64,000 nt of DNA from Varroa destructor (GCF_002443255.2 NW_019211457.1:46157690-46221689), one strand, 5' to 3'. Positions 13,356 to 25,873 are shown, numbered from the stretch's first letter. Notes: generated by a model not told the origin, from the sequence alone. Made by a program: numbers and translations.

Positions 13356-13373
13356 ATAATAATAATAATAATA
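13356..13373. repeat. (ATA)6 microsatellite
   Basis: Six uninterrupted ATA units in AT-rich DNA. There is no coding context. Confidence 0.92.
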
Positions 13374-14045
13374 CGTAAGCGTTCTACTTACTACACCTGC
13401 CAGCTTTCAAAGCGTAGTTGAACTTTGCTATTTTTTATATCTCGATCGAAAATTGAACAGTTCCCTGTAGGTCAACTGCTCCATGTTAGGTTCATTAAGC
13501 CTATTCAGTTAATAGGTTTTGCACGTTATTAACTGATCCTATCTGACACCCGCTTTGAGCACTATGGCTCTAGGTCGTACATCGTACAGTAGATCGCGAG
13601 ACTCAGAATGACGACACTGGCGCTTATCTAAATTAAACAATTTTAAATGCCACCGTTATCTTTACTACGTGCGTGTATGGACTAACCTTCAATAAGTCTG
13701 TATTTCTTAAAAGGCGAACCCTCGCAACAGCTTCGAAGAATGTCGCCAGTTTACTTGTAGGTGATGCGGCCTGTGACACTGTAGGGTACAGGGTTAAAAT
13801 AGTATCTGGCCAAATGAACTTCATTGACGTTGCTATTGGAACTTTTGCCCATGATTATTCACAGTTAATCAACAATCACACAAAGAGCTCATTTTCAATC
13901 GATCCTATCGATTTAGCTTAGGTCCAACCTTAGGACATACATTTTGTGTTCCCTTATCTAAGGAAAATGTCGTATAGAAAGTCTGTTTTTTGTTTGTTAA
14001 AAACCGACCCATGGCTGGACTTGTAGTGTCACACTCACTTGCCTG

Positions 14046-14056
14046 TTTTTTTTTTT
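14046..14056. repeat. T11 homopolymer
   Basis: Eleven consecutive T followed by AACA. No gene or splice acceptor is associated with it. Confidence 0.85.
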
Positions 14057-14753
14057 AACATTAGAAGCGCTTTATGGTAAGCAACTTTTGGTGCTGCCTA
14101 GGTATTTTAAAACGGGAATACTGCATCAAAAAACGTGTATCACATACGTATATGTTAAGAACGAAATCGTATGCTTATACGAAGTGCAAAGGACCTTTGT
14201 AGACCAGGCCTAAAGTTAACCCTGCATCTATGACTGGCACCAACAGTTCTACGACGTACGAGCATCATTCTGGGTCGACGTGTTACTGTAAATATAGAAG
14301 AGAACAGCAGGAAATCACTAAACCGCGTCCCGGATCTTGTAGAATACTTATTCACGTCGCACAAGTCATATTAGACCATTTTAAAAAGCTTAAAAAAAAC
14401 AGAAAGAATTTTGCCGAAAGACCTACACTTTGAACAAACGCGGATCCATCAATTGTCCTCGGAAAATCTTAAAAACTTAGACAAAAGAAGCGCGTGCGTG
14501 TTTGTGTGCTCCAACGCGTCATCACAGCTGACGAGATGTAGGTCATACGGGTAGGACGTCGAAAACAAAGGTAGGCTCAGTGCCGTGCGTAACACTCTCA
14601 AGGCGAGGTCTGACCAAACAAAACCAAGATTCAATTCTAAAACTTCACTATTTCTTTTGACTATTGGGAGATAGTGTCAAATATTACTATCAGTAACTAT
14701 TATGTAGAAAGTGTGCAGAGAATGGATAGTACTATTTTGAGAAGATGCCGATA

Positions 14754-14778
14754 GAAACGTGTACAGTGTACACGTTTC
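14754..14778. repeat. 25 bp near-perfect palindrome, 12 bp arms
   Basis: gaaacgtgtaca (14754-14765) and tgtacacgtttc (14767-14778) are exact reverse complements separated by one G. Flanking bases do not extend the symmetry. It contains nested GTAC and ACGT cores. This is the longest near-contiguous palindrome I found in the window. It could be a dimeric protein binding site, a cruciform-prone site or chance. No gene is seen within a kilobase to suggest a role. Confidence 0.9.
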
Positions 14779-17700
14779 AGATACGAGAAATCTCTTATCT
14801 GTAGACATTTTAAAAGGGTCGTATACGGTGTTTATATACGGATGCGATTTGTTATTTTTACTTGCACTATTTACTTTTCCGGGGTGACTAATAAGCCGTC
14901 ACAATCTTCGGGGATGACACAGATCCCACTATTTCTATCAAGCTTTATTAAAGCCTACGAAGCGTTTCCTTCTCCGAACTGCTTTTACATCGAAAATAGA
15001 TCAAAGCTCCGAAGCGTATAGAAAGAACGATCATAGAGGGTTCATTTGATTGTCTTTCAAAAGGTAACCCCAGATTAATTTTAGAGTATGCATGAAAAAC
15101 ACAGACCTCACCAGTCCTAACTCCGCAACGTTTTAACACCGGGCCACTCTGTGATCGGGAATAATCGATGATAGCTTGAATTTACATCGAGCGTTTCCAG
15201 ATACTTGAGTAATAGGTACAACGGGATGAAGGATAGCGCGCGGGCTAACATAATAATTCTAAACTTAGCTGAATAAGTGAAATTTTGTACTACGTGCGCT
15301 GCTCACGTATTATGAAAATTATGAGAACAAACTTCATCGCCACGCTACGATCGTATCGTTGTATCGATCGGCTAGACGATGATTTCCCGTGAGTTTTTTC
15401 GTTGGTTGTTGTCAAGTGCGTTCCTCGACATGCTTGCCTTATGAATTGGTATACGTCTTTCTCCGAGTGGCAATACATCGTAACGAGAAAGACCCTACGA
15501 AGTTCAGAACAGCCAAGTACAGGGGTCTTGTCTCTCCCATTCTAGCGCCAGCCCTGTAGAGATCTGCGATTTTGACCAACGAACTTCAGCAAGATTTTGC
15601 AGGAACTTCGAAAAATATCCGACAGATTCCAATGACCAGAGTGATTTGCGCTAGGCTATTGAAGCAACTTTTTTTTCTCCAGTAGAAAATGGACAGCCCT
15701 TGAAGTAATTTGAAAAACGAAAAGTGAGACGAAATTATTCCGAACATCATTACAGGACATGTAGAGATAGCTTGCGCAAAAGCCATCGTTAGGTCTTCAA
15801 GTAGTTAAAAGGTGAATGTGTTAAAAAGGTCATGTTCATTGACAAAACTACTTCTAAATAAGATACGTGTACCCTTCAGGTGAGCGTAGTACCGACAAAA
15901 TACGTGCCGTCTTGGTCTGCATATTAATTAATATGTATTTTACTTTTCCTTTTCTATGCTTAGTGCACATTGCATGGCTTTTCCTGCAAATTGATAATAG
16001 TTTTTTTTCTCTCTGGACCGTCCTTCGTGGACTAATCATAGCCAGCCAGTTGCGCACACATGACTCTAGCCGATGATAATTTTTGCATTGCCGACACCTA
16101 TTCTTGATTCAGATACAGAGTAACAATAGCTAAACGTTTTAAAATAAATAACATTAGCTGCGATGTGAGCTGTCCTAGCCTGTTTTCGTGTGAAAATCCA
16201 ACTAAATAAAATGGGCAAATAAACCCATTTACATCAGGATCTATATGATCACGGCATAGCGAATGCCATGGTTCTTTGTTTACCTTAACACGCTTTTGGA
16301 TCAGCAACGTTCGTTGATACTACGTCAAGCCAAGATCGCGTTATCTTTCTTGTGACAGTCACTGGATAACGGGTATTTCTGACGAGCCATTGTAAAATTA
16401 TTAACGTTATTCTCAGTTACATCAAGCCGCGCAAGTTAAGTGCTAGCTCTAAGTACAAAAGTTGTCTAGCTAATCGTTGTACATAGATATTGTTTCGTGG
16501 CAAACAGTAGACTAGCTTTTGTGTTATTATATCCAAAGAAATGCATGTAAATGACGCAAAATATCAGATAGAAACAACAGCTAGTAATTGTATAACATCG
16601 TATTGTTTCTGTAGTGCGTTTTTATAGAGGGTACATTAGTAGAATTTTGTAGCAAATTAACAACCACAATATCGGGCGACAAAATATTAAAATGTATGTA
16701 GAAAAACAATAGAAAATTCAATTAAGGGATAAGTTAACGATTGATCTAAAAGCGTTTCCTGTTTCAAGGTAAAATTTGCTTGACCGTACAAGATGAAATC
16801 CATAGAAGAGATCGATCAGTGAAATGGCGTTCATCCAGTTCACGTGTATACATATCTGCGATTGAATTGTGGCAGACCGCAGCTTTGGTTCTACAGGACA
16901 AGATTTGTTGTAAAAAAGGACTAGGTATAACTGACATTTATATTTTTTCCTAAAGCGTCTTCCTTTCGACATTCATCCCGGAAGCCAGCAAGCTGCTGAC
17001 AATCAATATTATTAATAGGAACCCGTGCCCAATTAGAGACGCTCATCTTCACGTATTCTTGCATCGGCAATTTTCAGATTACGTCACGGCTCACCGGAGA
17101 CTCGTGCCATTGGTGTGTGTCTGTGTAAGCTACGTTTAGACACAACTTGTCCAGCCGCAGCCATAAATCAGGCCGGTCAACATTGATATTTGTCAATAAC
17201 GGTTAACTCTGCAGCCTACAACACTCAGTAACATTGTCCGTAGGCACTGATTTGTCTTGTGACCTACATACGGGCATTATTTGGTCAAGGACTCGTCAAA
17301 ACTGGGCGACCTTAAAAGTCAGACCTTAAAAAAACGGTCAGTATTTTCTTAATCCTGTTCCCTGTTTTACTTGTCACATTATGGTGATATTAAATTCGTA
17401 ATGGTTTGGCTATTTTTACTTAGGACCCTTGCATAGTTGGTAATGGCCACAGTGTGTTTCCTGCTTTTATTAGATGTCCATTGCACACTATAGTGTATTC
17501 ATAGAGATCTGCTTCTCACATGACAAACGTTTAAGACGTCCCGTCCCATAGGCTAAGTTATCGGGAATCTGAAACAATTATTGCCTTTCAATCGATCTTA
17601 CATTTAACATTAAATACATATAAATAGATTATTTATGACAGATTTCTATGAAAGTCACTTACCAAGTAAATTTACCATGCGTAATTTACATAGAACATGC

Positions 17701-18712
17701 TCAATCATAGAGTAGCTCGTCAGCAATGCCCTTCGTTTCTCTGAAAAAGAATGTTTTGCTTCTCATTTAGCTATCCTAGAAGGACAACCAAATATATCTA
17801 TTGAGATTTGATAACTAGAATAAACCCGCTAGCTGGGGTCCTTAAATATCCACAAGACGAAACCTGTCATTCCACTACCCTGTCTGTCGTTTAATTGTCA
17901 TCTTTTAAAACCTTAATTCTTCTTACTAAGACGAATCAACGCAGGACAATCTTTCAACAGCGCCCCGTATAAGGAACGATGGGTTCATCCCACTATAACT
18001 GCTGGCCTATCATAATCTGTGACCGGTAACGAATAGGCGAATTCTCTTACCAGAGTTACACAGCCGTTTACGGTCACTGCCGTTGTACAAAATCACAACT
18101 CATAATGTATAAATCAGCTGATTCGGCCTTTGCATTGGTATTGTTGTTGAAACGTTGAGAAAGACCAAATGTATAACTGCCATTACACAGATTTTTTTTA
18201 AGTAGAAGAAACATTTAGAAGGTAACGTGTAGCTAGTGGTTAGGGGAACGAACAGCTTTATGCTTTGCCATAAGTTATGCGATATCTTTGTATTATTAAA
18301 GACAAAGATTGCTTTGATTCTTTCCTCTTCTGGACAGCTGAATAAAACATTCACAGTCACTATTTATTTGTTGCTTATCAACGTTATGTATCCGAGTCTA
18401 GAGCCGCTGTTGGCAATGCCTGATCTTTTAGACTAGGTCAATCCGATATTTGTCCTTGTTGCAAAGGAACTAACATGAAAACTGCTTGGATAGATGTCTG
18501 AACACACGAAAACGTTTCACCGCAAACGACTAAGTAGCTCTCGTTAGCGGACACTCCTATTGCAACGGCTTACTTGATCCGACCGCTTAATCGGACAGCG
18601 GCTGGGCGACTGATGGCTCAATGGCTTATGAAATGACATTCTAGGCAAGGAAAGATTTATCTGTATTCCATACCTCGCTGCTTTTCGTATTCGGGTTCGA
18701 CATGTCCAGGCA

Positions 18713-18757
18713 TATGCCTAAATACTATATATAAATATACGCATCTAACTAGGCATA
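18713..18757. repeat. 8 bp inverted repeat around an AT-rich spacer
   Basis: tatgccta (18713-18720) and taggcata (18750-18757) flank 29 bases, mostly A and T. This is weak structure without a known role. Confidence 0.75.
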
Positions 18758-19384
18758 ATACAAACACGTGAATGGTACCGTTGTGCCCAAGCATCGTGGC
18801 ACCTGCTTCAGTGGACCATTTTCATGACATGGAGACATTTATCTATTCACAAGTCTATAATAGCTAAGTATATTTGCTATTTGCAAGTACAGAATAATCC
18901 CTTCTATACGCAGTAGAAAGCTAATAGCAATGATCAGCTTGACGTTTGGCATCACTTAGTACTACAAAATGAGCTTTTAGCAGGAATGGAAATTGCCCCT
19001 TTTTTTGGCCCCGCTTTGAAGATCCTTTAACAAATATATAGATCACACTTATCAGTCATAGCAAATAGGTATACTTGGCTACCTCTTTCCGTCGACGACT
19101 GTATTCGGTAGAACTAAATCGACACATCCAGGGAACTCACAAGATACACTTTAGAAATCATCCGATATCGAGGTATCTACGTAGAGCGCAATCGATTTCT
19201 CATTACGTGTGTAGATAAGAGATTTCACCAAGCTCTACAAGCATCTATTTTAATATCGGTCTGCATACTGTGCACTCCTTCGTCGAACGTCTTGTATGAC
19301 GTGTGTTTGTCTACAGCATCTCTTATAGTGGCTCTTTGAGATAGCACTATAGCATCTTGCATGTCCATATGACAGAACGGTAGC

Positions 19385-19394
19385 AAAAAAAAAA
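19385..19394. repeat. A10 homopolymer
   Basis: Ten A followed by TAATTTTTT, giving a short A/T fold. It is low-complexity only. Confidence 0.85.
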
Positions 19395-20518
19395 TAATTT
19401 TTTCCGCAGTTGATAGTTTCAGGACAAGAGCTCTCAGGCCTATGGACGATTCGTGTCCTGTTTGAAGGCCAGCTGATTTCATTTTAAGAACAGCGTTAAC
19501 ACCCGTTCTCAGGCCGTCATCGAATAGTTCTGCTTGAAGACGCTACCGTAATTAAGCCAACACTGAAGAGCAATGTACGCAAATATGTTGTTCCAAATCT
19601 AAGCATATATTATTCAACTCGATTCCAGTTAGGCTACACAATGAAAGCGTACAGATGCGATCTTATTATCTAAATTTGAGCAGTGTATGCAAGACAGGAC
19701 CCGATTAGCTAGTATATTTTTTCAGCATACAATTACATCGAAGCGTGAATACTGCACACATTACAATGAAACGGTCATACACGTTGACGTAAGTTCCCCT
19801 TTGACCTGAGTAATTATTGGCCGAATTTGATAGAAGTCAAGTTTCAAATCGTATTCGTAGGTCGGCTGTTGGCAGATTCTTGTTGCTTTAAGACCCAAAG
19901 CGTGGCCTTAACTCCACCATTAATAATGGTATCCCACGAAGTCAGTTGCGGGCGGGTTTGCTGATAGAACGTCGAAGCCCAAGTCGCACTTAACGCAGAT
20001 CCGAATCGAGCTAAAACCAGATTTCTTAATCCATAAAAGCCCGCGGTTAGAGGCAGATACCTTTGCATATCGAAGGTTTAACTATATATACCCCGTAATT
20101 AGAGCAGTGATTAATTTTATGCCACTGCATAGAGCTCGGTTGCGGGGAGCAGTGCGTTGCTATAACACACCTCGGAAACGTTGAAACGGGTGCTCGTCTC
20201 GGATCTGCTGTGATAGCATCTCGATGCAGGTCAATAAAGGGATATCGACGGTACATATTTAGCAGCCAGTGCTCCTGTATCTTGAAATTGCCCCTTTGCG
20301 CAGCGCGTAAATGGCGAAAAGCTCTCGTTAAGAACTTCCGGAAGAAATCCAGTGCGTGTTAACGAGGTTCTGATTTTGGGCGACTCGGGAACCCGGCATT
20401 ACGACCCGAGAGACGTAGCTGAGCGATGGATGATGAAGACGCCGATGGGGATACAACGTGAAGGCAACTATAGTTTTCTTAAACGTTAATGCGTACTCAC
20501 TCAGGTGCACTCCTGTAG

Positions 20519-20725
20519 AGTGTCTAAAAGGTTTTGCTTAATGAGATAGAAATAATTGCTGGAAATTGTCCAGACACTTTGGAATAGTGGTCGATTTTTC
20601 GCTACTTTTCGTAGATGTCTCACTTATAATAAATTCACTGCTTTCTCGTGGTGAGTTTTCACCACCCTTAAAATCGACTGTTCCAATGCCAAGTGAGCGG
20701 CGAAAATATTGATGGTCGATTTTCC
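20519..20725. repeat. Nested inverted and direct repeats, possible foldback element remnant
   Basis: Several pairings are packed into about 200 bases. agtgtct (20519-20525) pairs with agacact (20572-20578). The segment around 20579-20599 pairs imperfectly with 20669-20687 (ttggaa and tcgatttt against aaaatcga and ttccaa). gtggtga and tcaccac (20648-20665) form a perfect 7 bp hairpin with loop GTTT. tggtcgatttt occurs twice in direct orientation (20588-20598 and 20713-20723). No open frame, target duplication or known MITE end was identified. A degraded foldback element is an inference. Confidence 0.4.
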
Positions 20726-20790
20726 CCGGTATCGCTCAGATGTCGCCACGTACACCTATAACCGCATTGCCAAAACCCATGATGATAGGA

Positions 20791-20845
20791 ACTGAGATGG
20801 CTGTTTCACAGGTGATCGAGTATCTCTCAGTGCTATCACCATCTC
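20791..20845. repeat. Hairpin with alternative pairings
   Basis: gagatgg (20794-20800) pairs with ccatctc (20839-20845), and inside it ggtgat (20811-20816) pairs with atcacc (20835-20840). Alternatively actgaga (20791-20797) pairs with tctcagt (20825-20831). It lies just downstream of the 20.52-20.73 kb inverted-repeat cluster and may belong to the same element. Confidence 0.55.
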
Positions 20846-20850
20846 GAGAT

Positions 20851-23250
20851 CTCTTCGACTATAAATAATACATCTTATGTAGCATGGTACAGCATCCAGC
20901 GGGCGGTGACATTAAGTAGAGGCGTTGTGAGCAGTAAGCAACTAAACTGAAAAAGACTCATTTTATTTACTTATAAGTTTCTATAAAAACTAGGACGTAC
21001 TCTGTTACGAGTTGAGAACCTGAAGCGCCCCTAGAATTACACTGCACAAAGCGCAGGAGTTCTACCAGCTGCTCCATCTACTGCTTCTGCGAATTATTTC
21101 TTGCTACAAATCGAAAGCAATTTACGTCAAATTAGATAGGTTTGGTGGGGCTTGTTTTAATCCAGCTAGTGAATCCAGAGACGATCCATACCAATGCCCC
21201 CAGCTTAGATAAAGACATTAGCTGGGGACCGGATAAAGTACGCACTAGTTATGGTCATCTACCTCATTGAGTACCTTCTCGACCATACGCACACTTCCTG
21301 CATCGAAAGTACGAGGGGAACATTAGTGTTGGTATTAATAAGTAAACGACTGTGAGATTTCGTGACCATTGGAGCGGCATATTTTTAGGTGGTCGAGACG
21401 CTAACCACCTCGTAACAGGCAGGTTCTTATATTTTTCGAATATAGTCTAAGGTTGGCCGTGTTTGTACAGGAACAGCCTGTGGCAGCAAAACGAGAACAG
21501 CTCTAGTGGGCGACATTCACTTGAGTTTGCTTAAGAGATTTAGAGTTTAAACACCACAGCAGAGATAAAGCTTGCTCCTTACGCATTGATTTTACAAGAG
21601 ACGTTGAGTGAAACTGTTCGCACAATGGCTGAAATGGGTTACGACATCCAGTTTCTACTGAGATCATATACCATCCCCGTTTTGGCGACCATCGCTCGAA
21701 CTAAACCTTGTGATCGTACAATACTGTGATCGTAATCAACACAACGTAACTATTTACGACCTCAGCCGACAGATCCTGGATGCTCTTACAGCTGTCTCGG
21801 CTTTCGTCAGGCTAGCAGAACGTTAGACATGAAATTACGTTAGTAACTGAAGTTTCTTATGTGTGCGGGGTCCTTGACTAGGCGCATGTACTGTGGCTGC
21901 GGTAAAGCTCCCCTTTCTTTGCCTGCAGAGCAGGGCTGGCTCTGAAATGGTCTGCTAGCTACGGCAAGAGCATCAGGGCAACCGCTATCAATCGCATTTT
22001 TGTGGACAAGAAGCAAGCTTCTAGATCTCTTATTGAAATGGATAAATATTTATACGGAAAAGAAGACGCCCTTCAGAAAAGGGCTCATTACGATCTCCAT
22101 AGAATAATCTGCGAGGCAGACTGTGCCGGCGTTTACTTCGTTGGTAAACAGCACGTTAGACTTTTATGGCCAGCACTTTACCTAAACTGCAGTGACGTAC
22201 GGTCGGTAACGTACCTATAGCTATACATAGGCGTGTTGATGTTTCGAAGGTTCTGTTGTTGAATGCAAGAATCCCTTTATCTAATAGATTGTAGGAAAAT
22301 ATGGATTAATTTTAACCAACGAGCAGATTCTACTGACGCATTAATGCTGTTGTAGTCAGTATTTATATGAACGATGTTTATCACCCTGGGAAAAGATAAC
22401 TTATGCATTATATAGAGAGATTATCATTCTTGCTTAACCATTGGCCCAGTCGGTCCACCCTAGTGCGCCTTTTGGCACACTCCCTCCAGGTAGCCACTTT
22501 CGTTCTGATAATCCGCACAGAGCCTTTTCAAGCCTATTTGAATGGTTGGAACCTATGAAATTTCACGAAACAACTCTTACTGGCAATTTGTCCAATCCCA
22601 AGACAGCCCTGTTTTATAATGAAAAGGAAAAAGTGGCTTTCCTATAGAGTGATAAATAGAAAGAGCAAAAATAATGTGTCATAGCCTATTGTTAGGGTAA
22701 ATTATACATTCGTTTCGAGGTGATTTGCACCGTCTATAGCTGGAACCCATTTACTTTAGTACATTTGTCGATCATCTATGAGTCGTGACAGCGGCAACAG
22801 GAGCTATCTAATCTAACGGAAGCATCTCTATTTCCCAAGGCATCCATGTCTGGTGTCGTAAGTCCTTTAGCGTGCACTCTAAACCACCGTGGAGCGTCAA
22901 GCTTGAACACGAACGTCCCAATACACCTATAACGTGTAATAACGAGAAAAAGACCAGATGTAGAGTGGACGATGTGGACAGCGTCACTCTCTGGGAGTCA
23001 TTGGACTCGTCGTAGCCTCGATTTCGAGAATCTAGTAGACTAGCTGTGAGAAAGCGTAGCTCTTATACAAGAGCGTCGGCGTTGGCACTTCTGGGGTTCC
23101 TTCACAGAGTTCTAAAAGGAATGTCGCCATTTTTTTAATAATAGATATCGGTAAGGGACGAAGGCTCGCAGAGAAGCTGTCCCCTTTACAAGACGAGCGA
23201 AAAAGTTAGCCAACAGTCACACAGAAACAAGCATAACTACAGAGGGTAAA
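20851..23250. other. No gene recognised; two short protein-like open frames
   Basis: Open frames at 22002-22220 (plus, 72 codons) and 22441-22647 (plus, 68 codons) read like mixed globular sequence, but neither matches a family I know and neither has convincing exon ends. A hairpin (21198-21227) is listed separately. A 10-base direct repeat, tgtgatcgta, occurs twice around 21709-21735. A tRNA-like antisense stretch at 21015-21076 was examined and rejected. Confidence 0.5.
21198..21227. repeat. 8 bp hairpin, 14-base loop
   Basis: ccccagct (21198-21205) and agctgggg (21220-21227) are exact reverse complements. The stem is GC-rich and the loop AT-rich. No T-run or gene end follows, so it is not called a terminator. 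Confidence 0.8.
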
Positions 23251-23386
23251 CGACCAAGTTTACCTTGTTGGCACGAGCGCGGTTAGACAATTATTTAGGC
23301 AGGCGGCGCGGTTTAAAGTCCGTCGTTTTTCCCTTTGAAGAACGCACGCTCCCTTTTCCTCCTCTTGTTTTTCATTTGTTCTTGCT

Positions 23387-23671
23387 ATGTTGTACTTACG
23401 TATCCTCTCAACCGCTCTGTTATTGGCGCACTTTGAGGCGCCGGCGCTGCCAAAGCCGCAGACGCCCGTAGCACACTCCGACGATGATACGAGACCAGGT
23501 GGACCAAGTGTTTTTTCTTGCCATCTTTTCTTGTCTGTATCCTTCGTCTTTGTTCAAGCGCGCGCGCCTGTTCAAATGCGGTACCGCAAAAGGCCGACGC
23601 CGATACGACGCCATTCACTACTGTCTAGGTATCTATCGGGCTCACAATTCAATATCTTCTCTACTGTTTGA
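23387..23671 (+). CDS. Possible small secreted-protein ORF, or its first exon; unrecognised
   Basis: The frame starts with an ATG that has G at -3 and runs 94 codons. Residues 1-18 (MLYLRILSTALLLAHFEA) look like a signal peptide: a short basic start, a hydrophobic core and small residues near a possible cleavage site. A proline-rich and acidic stretch follows (about residues 19-40). Then come a second hydrophobic stretch (about 44-60) and a basic tail with paired basic residues (KR and RR, about 70-77). A CAG/GTGGAC donor-like site near 23500 could end a first exon at about residue 38. The patch is CpG-rich and a pyrimidine-rich leader precedes the ATG. No family is recognised. Minus-strand frames overlap it, so chance remains quite possible. 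Confidence 0.22.
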   Translation: MLYLRILSTALLLAHFEAPALPKPQTPVAHSDDDTRPGGPSVFSCHLFLSVSFVFVQARAPVQMRYRKRPTPIRRHSLLSRYLSGSQFNIFSTV

Positions 23672-24233
23672 TTCTACCGGTTATCATTAGCTCAGTTCCT
23701 CTCTGTTATTATACTGGTTACATATACGGTTAGGAGAATTGCCACAGAGGAAAGCAACCATAACAGTAGATTATTCTGTAATATGGGGAACACTCCTTCG
23801 GTAGATACAAACAGTTAATGTTATTCAATTTGCTCCTAATCATATACAACGCAAAACTCTAACTATTGGAAATAGATAATTTTTGTCCATTTACATAACA
23901 AAGATCCATTTGTACCGTCCAAGTGTTAGCTCGTCCTGATAAAAATATCAACTCGTTACGTAATTTTTATTTATTTTTTCATTTACCCTTATTACTTCCT
24001 GTGGCGATTAGATATTGTATCCGGATCACAAGCTATATATCGAATCGAAAATGATCCAGCCTATTCTTTAATGCAACCCTTTAGATATTTTACCCCAACC
24101 CTAGATAGAACTAGAAGCCATATTTGAACCTTAATAGCACACTGCTCAAGCCTATCATATGGCAGGCGAAGAACGCTAAACATAATATGTGTCTGGGGAA
24201 GAAATATCTTCCGAATTGACTTGCCAGTGAACC

Positions 24234-24252
24234 CTGTACCATACTGGTACAG
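24234..24252. repeat. 7 bp hairpin, 5-base loop
   Basis: ctgtacc and ggtacag are exact reverse complements around ATACT. This is a minor structure of a size expected several times in the window by chance. Confidence 0.75.
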
Positions 24253-24304
24253 TGACCCAGTTCTTGTTTGGGCATAATATATACAGAGGTCTGTTCTTAT
24301 TAAA

Positions 24305-24316
24305 ATATATATATAT
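24305..24316. repeat. (AT)6 microsatellite
   Basis: Six AT units in an AT-rich context, followed by a purine-rich stretch (about 24321-24345). Confidence 0.9.
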
Positions 24317-24492
24317 TACTTAGAGAAAGCAAGCGAGAGAGGGGTGAGCCTTCCACCTTTGGACTGCGAAAGCCTTCGCTAGCAAATCAACCGATGCTGC
24401 CAATTAGTAGAACTCTACATGAACATATAAGGCACGCATAAATAAAAAATCAAAGAAAAGCAGCTGGAGACAAAGATAACAAGACATGTAAG

Positions 24493-24506
24493 ATATATAT
24501 ATATAT
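24493..24506. repeat. (AT)7 microsatellite
   Basis: Seven uninterrupted AT units. No neighbouring gene is seen. Confidence 0.9.
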
Positions 24507-25800
24507 TGGATGGGTATATTTTTACAGGGGTAGTGCATTTAGCTGATTTTTCACGATCACTGACCGTATTCTTTGCTGGTTGTGACGAGGTTATTGATGC
24601 TGATGTGGAAAGTAGCTTAATTCATACATTTGTAGAAGCTGCAAGTTAATTGAGGTTACCCTTACCAAATATTAGCTAGCAACATTACACAGAAAAATAG
24701 GTATAAAAAAGGAAATATCACCTGCTTCAGTGCCCTTTTCGTACTTGCCTCGTTTCTGCCCCTCCGCTATATCTAGCCGTTCTATCTATGTATTTGCAAG
24801 CATCTCTGCTTCCTTTTTTTGACAATAACTTTTAGTTGATTCTGGCCTCGTTACCAGCCGTGACGGCGAAGGGAAATCGAATATTGGAAATCGTTGTCGC
24901 CCATCACAGCATTTAAACAACCCTACAAAGAAGTCTACGAGAGACGGAACATAGTTATTAACATATACATAGTATTATATCGACACAAAATAGATAACAC
25001 TAGTCTAGGAGGGTTTCGCCAACCAAGAGTATATAGCCGAATAGTCGGCATCGCAAACTTGGATGATATGAACCGGTCTCCGCCTGTTATTGGCCATTAT
25101 CCAAAATGTACATTGTCCCGTATCCACTCTTGTTGCCCGCGTTCCGTTCTGCTACTTCTAATCCGGTGTTTGTTTGGCCCATCGACGCGGCGCTAATCAG
25201 CGCTGCGTTTTTGTCACTGAAATGGATTCATTTGTAGACATTTTCTCTCTGCGCAAAAAAAATTCGCACAACCCAACATATTCTTGGGTGGGTGGATAAT
25301 TCGGGATAGTCGGCACCGTACGCCAACACGAACATTCATGCCGATAAGAGCGAGGTCGGCCACTAATCGACGAATCCCTCTTAATAGTCTTGTGTTCAGC
25401 TCCCAGTTTGCGCTGTTCGTTACGCCGGATTGCACTCATTCTGACGAACTTTACGTAAATACAGAATATGCCCCTATGGAACAGGTGATCAGTAGAACTG
25501 GTTTACGGTCGCCCCATACTGGCAGATCTTTGTTATGACACATTGATTTAGGTTTGTTCTAGGGGTGTGGAAGCCCCAGTCTGGGTATTAAGCGCTGAAG
25601 CAGACAAAAGCAGACGAAGTAAAACCAAAGGTTTTGATTGAATCGTCAGGATAAGGGCCACTAGCCAAGATGATAGCGCGTTTGTTATCAGTGTCTTCGA
25701 CAACTTGAAAAACCTAAAATACAGTACAGATCGTATTAAAGAGACGTTAATGGGCATATCGTCGACATACTAGAATGGTTCGGGGGGCCAAAATTGGAAT

Positions 25801-25829
25801 AAGTTGGACGATTAAGTTGGACAAGTTGA
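25801..25829 (+). repeat. Short tandem repeat of aagttggac
   Basis: aagttggac occurs at 25801 and 25814, and a partial copy (aagttgatg) begins at 25823, giving spacings of 13 and 9 bases. It lies just left of the 18 bp palindrome and the AT-rich block. Confidence 0.7.
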
Positions 25830-25852
25830 TGATGTTGACTCTGAAGACGGAT

Positions 25853-25870
25853 ATTGCACGATCGTGCAAT
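25853..25870. repeat. Perfect 18 bp palindrome
   Basis: attgcacgatcgtgcaat is identical to its own reverse complement. The centre is CGATCG. Flanking bases do not extend it. It resembles a dimeric protein target in symmetry only; no factor is inferred. Confidence 0.92.
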
Positions 25871-25873
25871 CAT

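Larger units (their letters stand above)
11230..20500. other. No gene recognised; long spacer or intron-like stretch
   Basis: More than 9 kb with no open frame above 86 codons. It contains the tRNA-like segment at 12281-12340, (ATA)6 at 13356-13373, T11 at 14046-14056, the 25 bp palindrome at 14754-14778, an inverted repeat at 18713-18757 and A10 at 19385-19394. A strong acceptor-like motif (TTTTTTCCAG, ending 13030) is followed by at most 27 open codons, so I do not call an exon. Confidence 0.6.
23700..25790. other. No gene recognised; AT-rich spacer with (AT)n tracts
   Basis: Holds a 7 bp hairpin (24234-24252), (AT)6 (24305-24316) and (AT)7 (24493-24506). Short overlapping frames on both strands between 24894 and 25757 reach 100 codons (plus 24894-25196), without any recognisable motif. 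Confidence 0.55.

Noticed and set aside
21015..21076. tRNA-like stretch on the minus strand: A-box-like tggagcagctggt and a small anticodon-like hairpin
   Set aside because: The T arm and acceptor stem do not pair, the base before the would-be anticodon is C rather than T, and the B-box is poor. It is probably chance.
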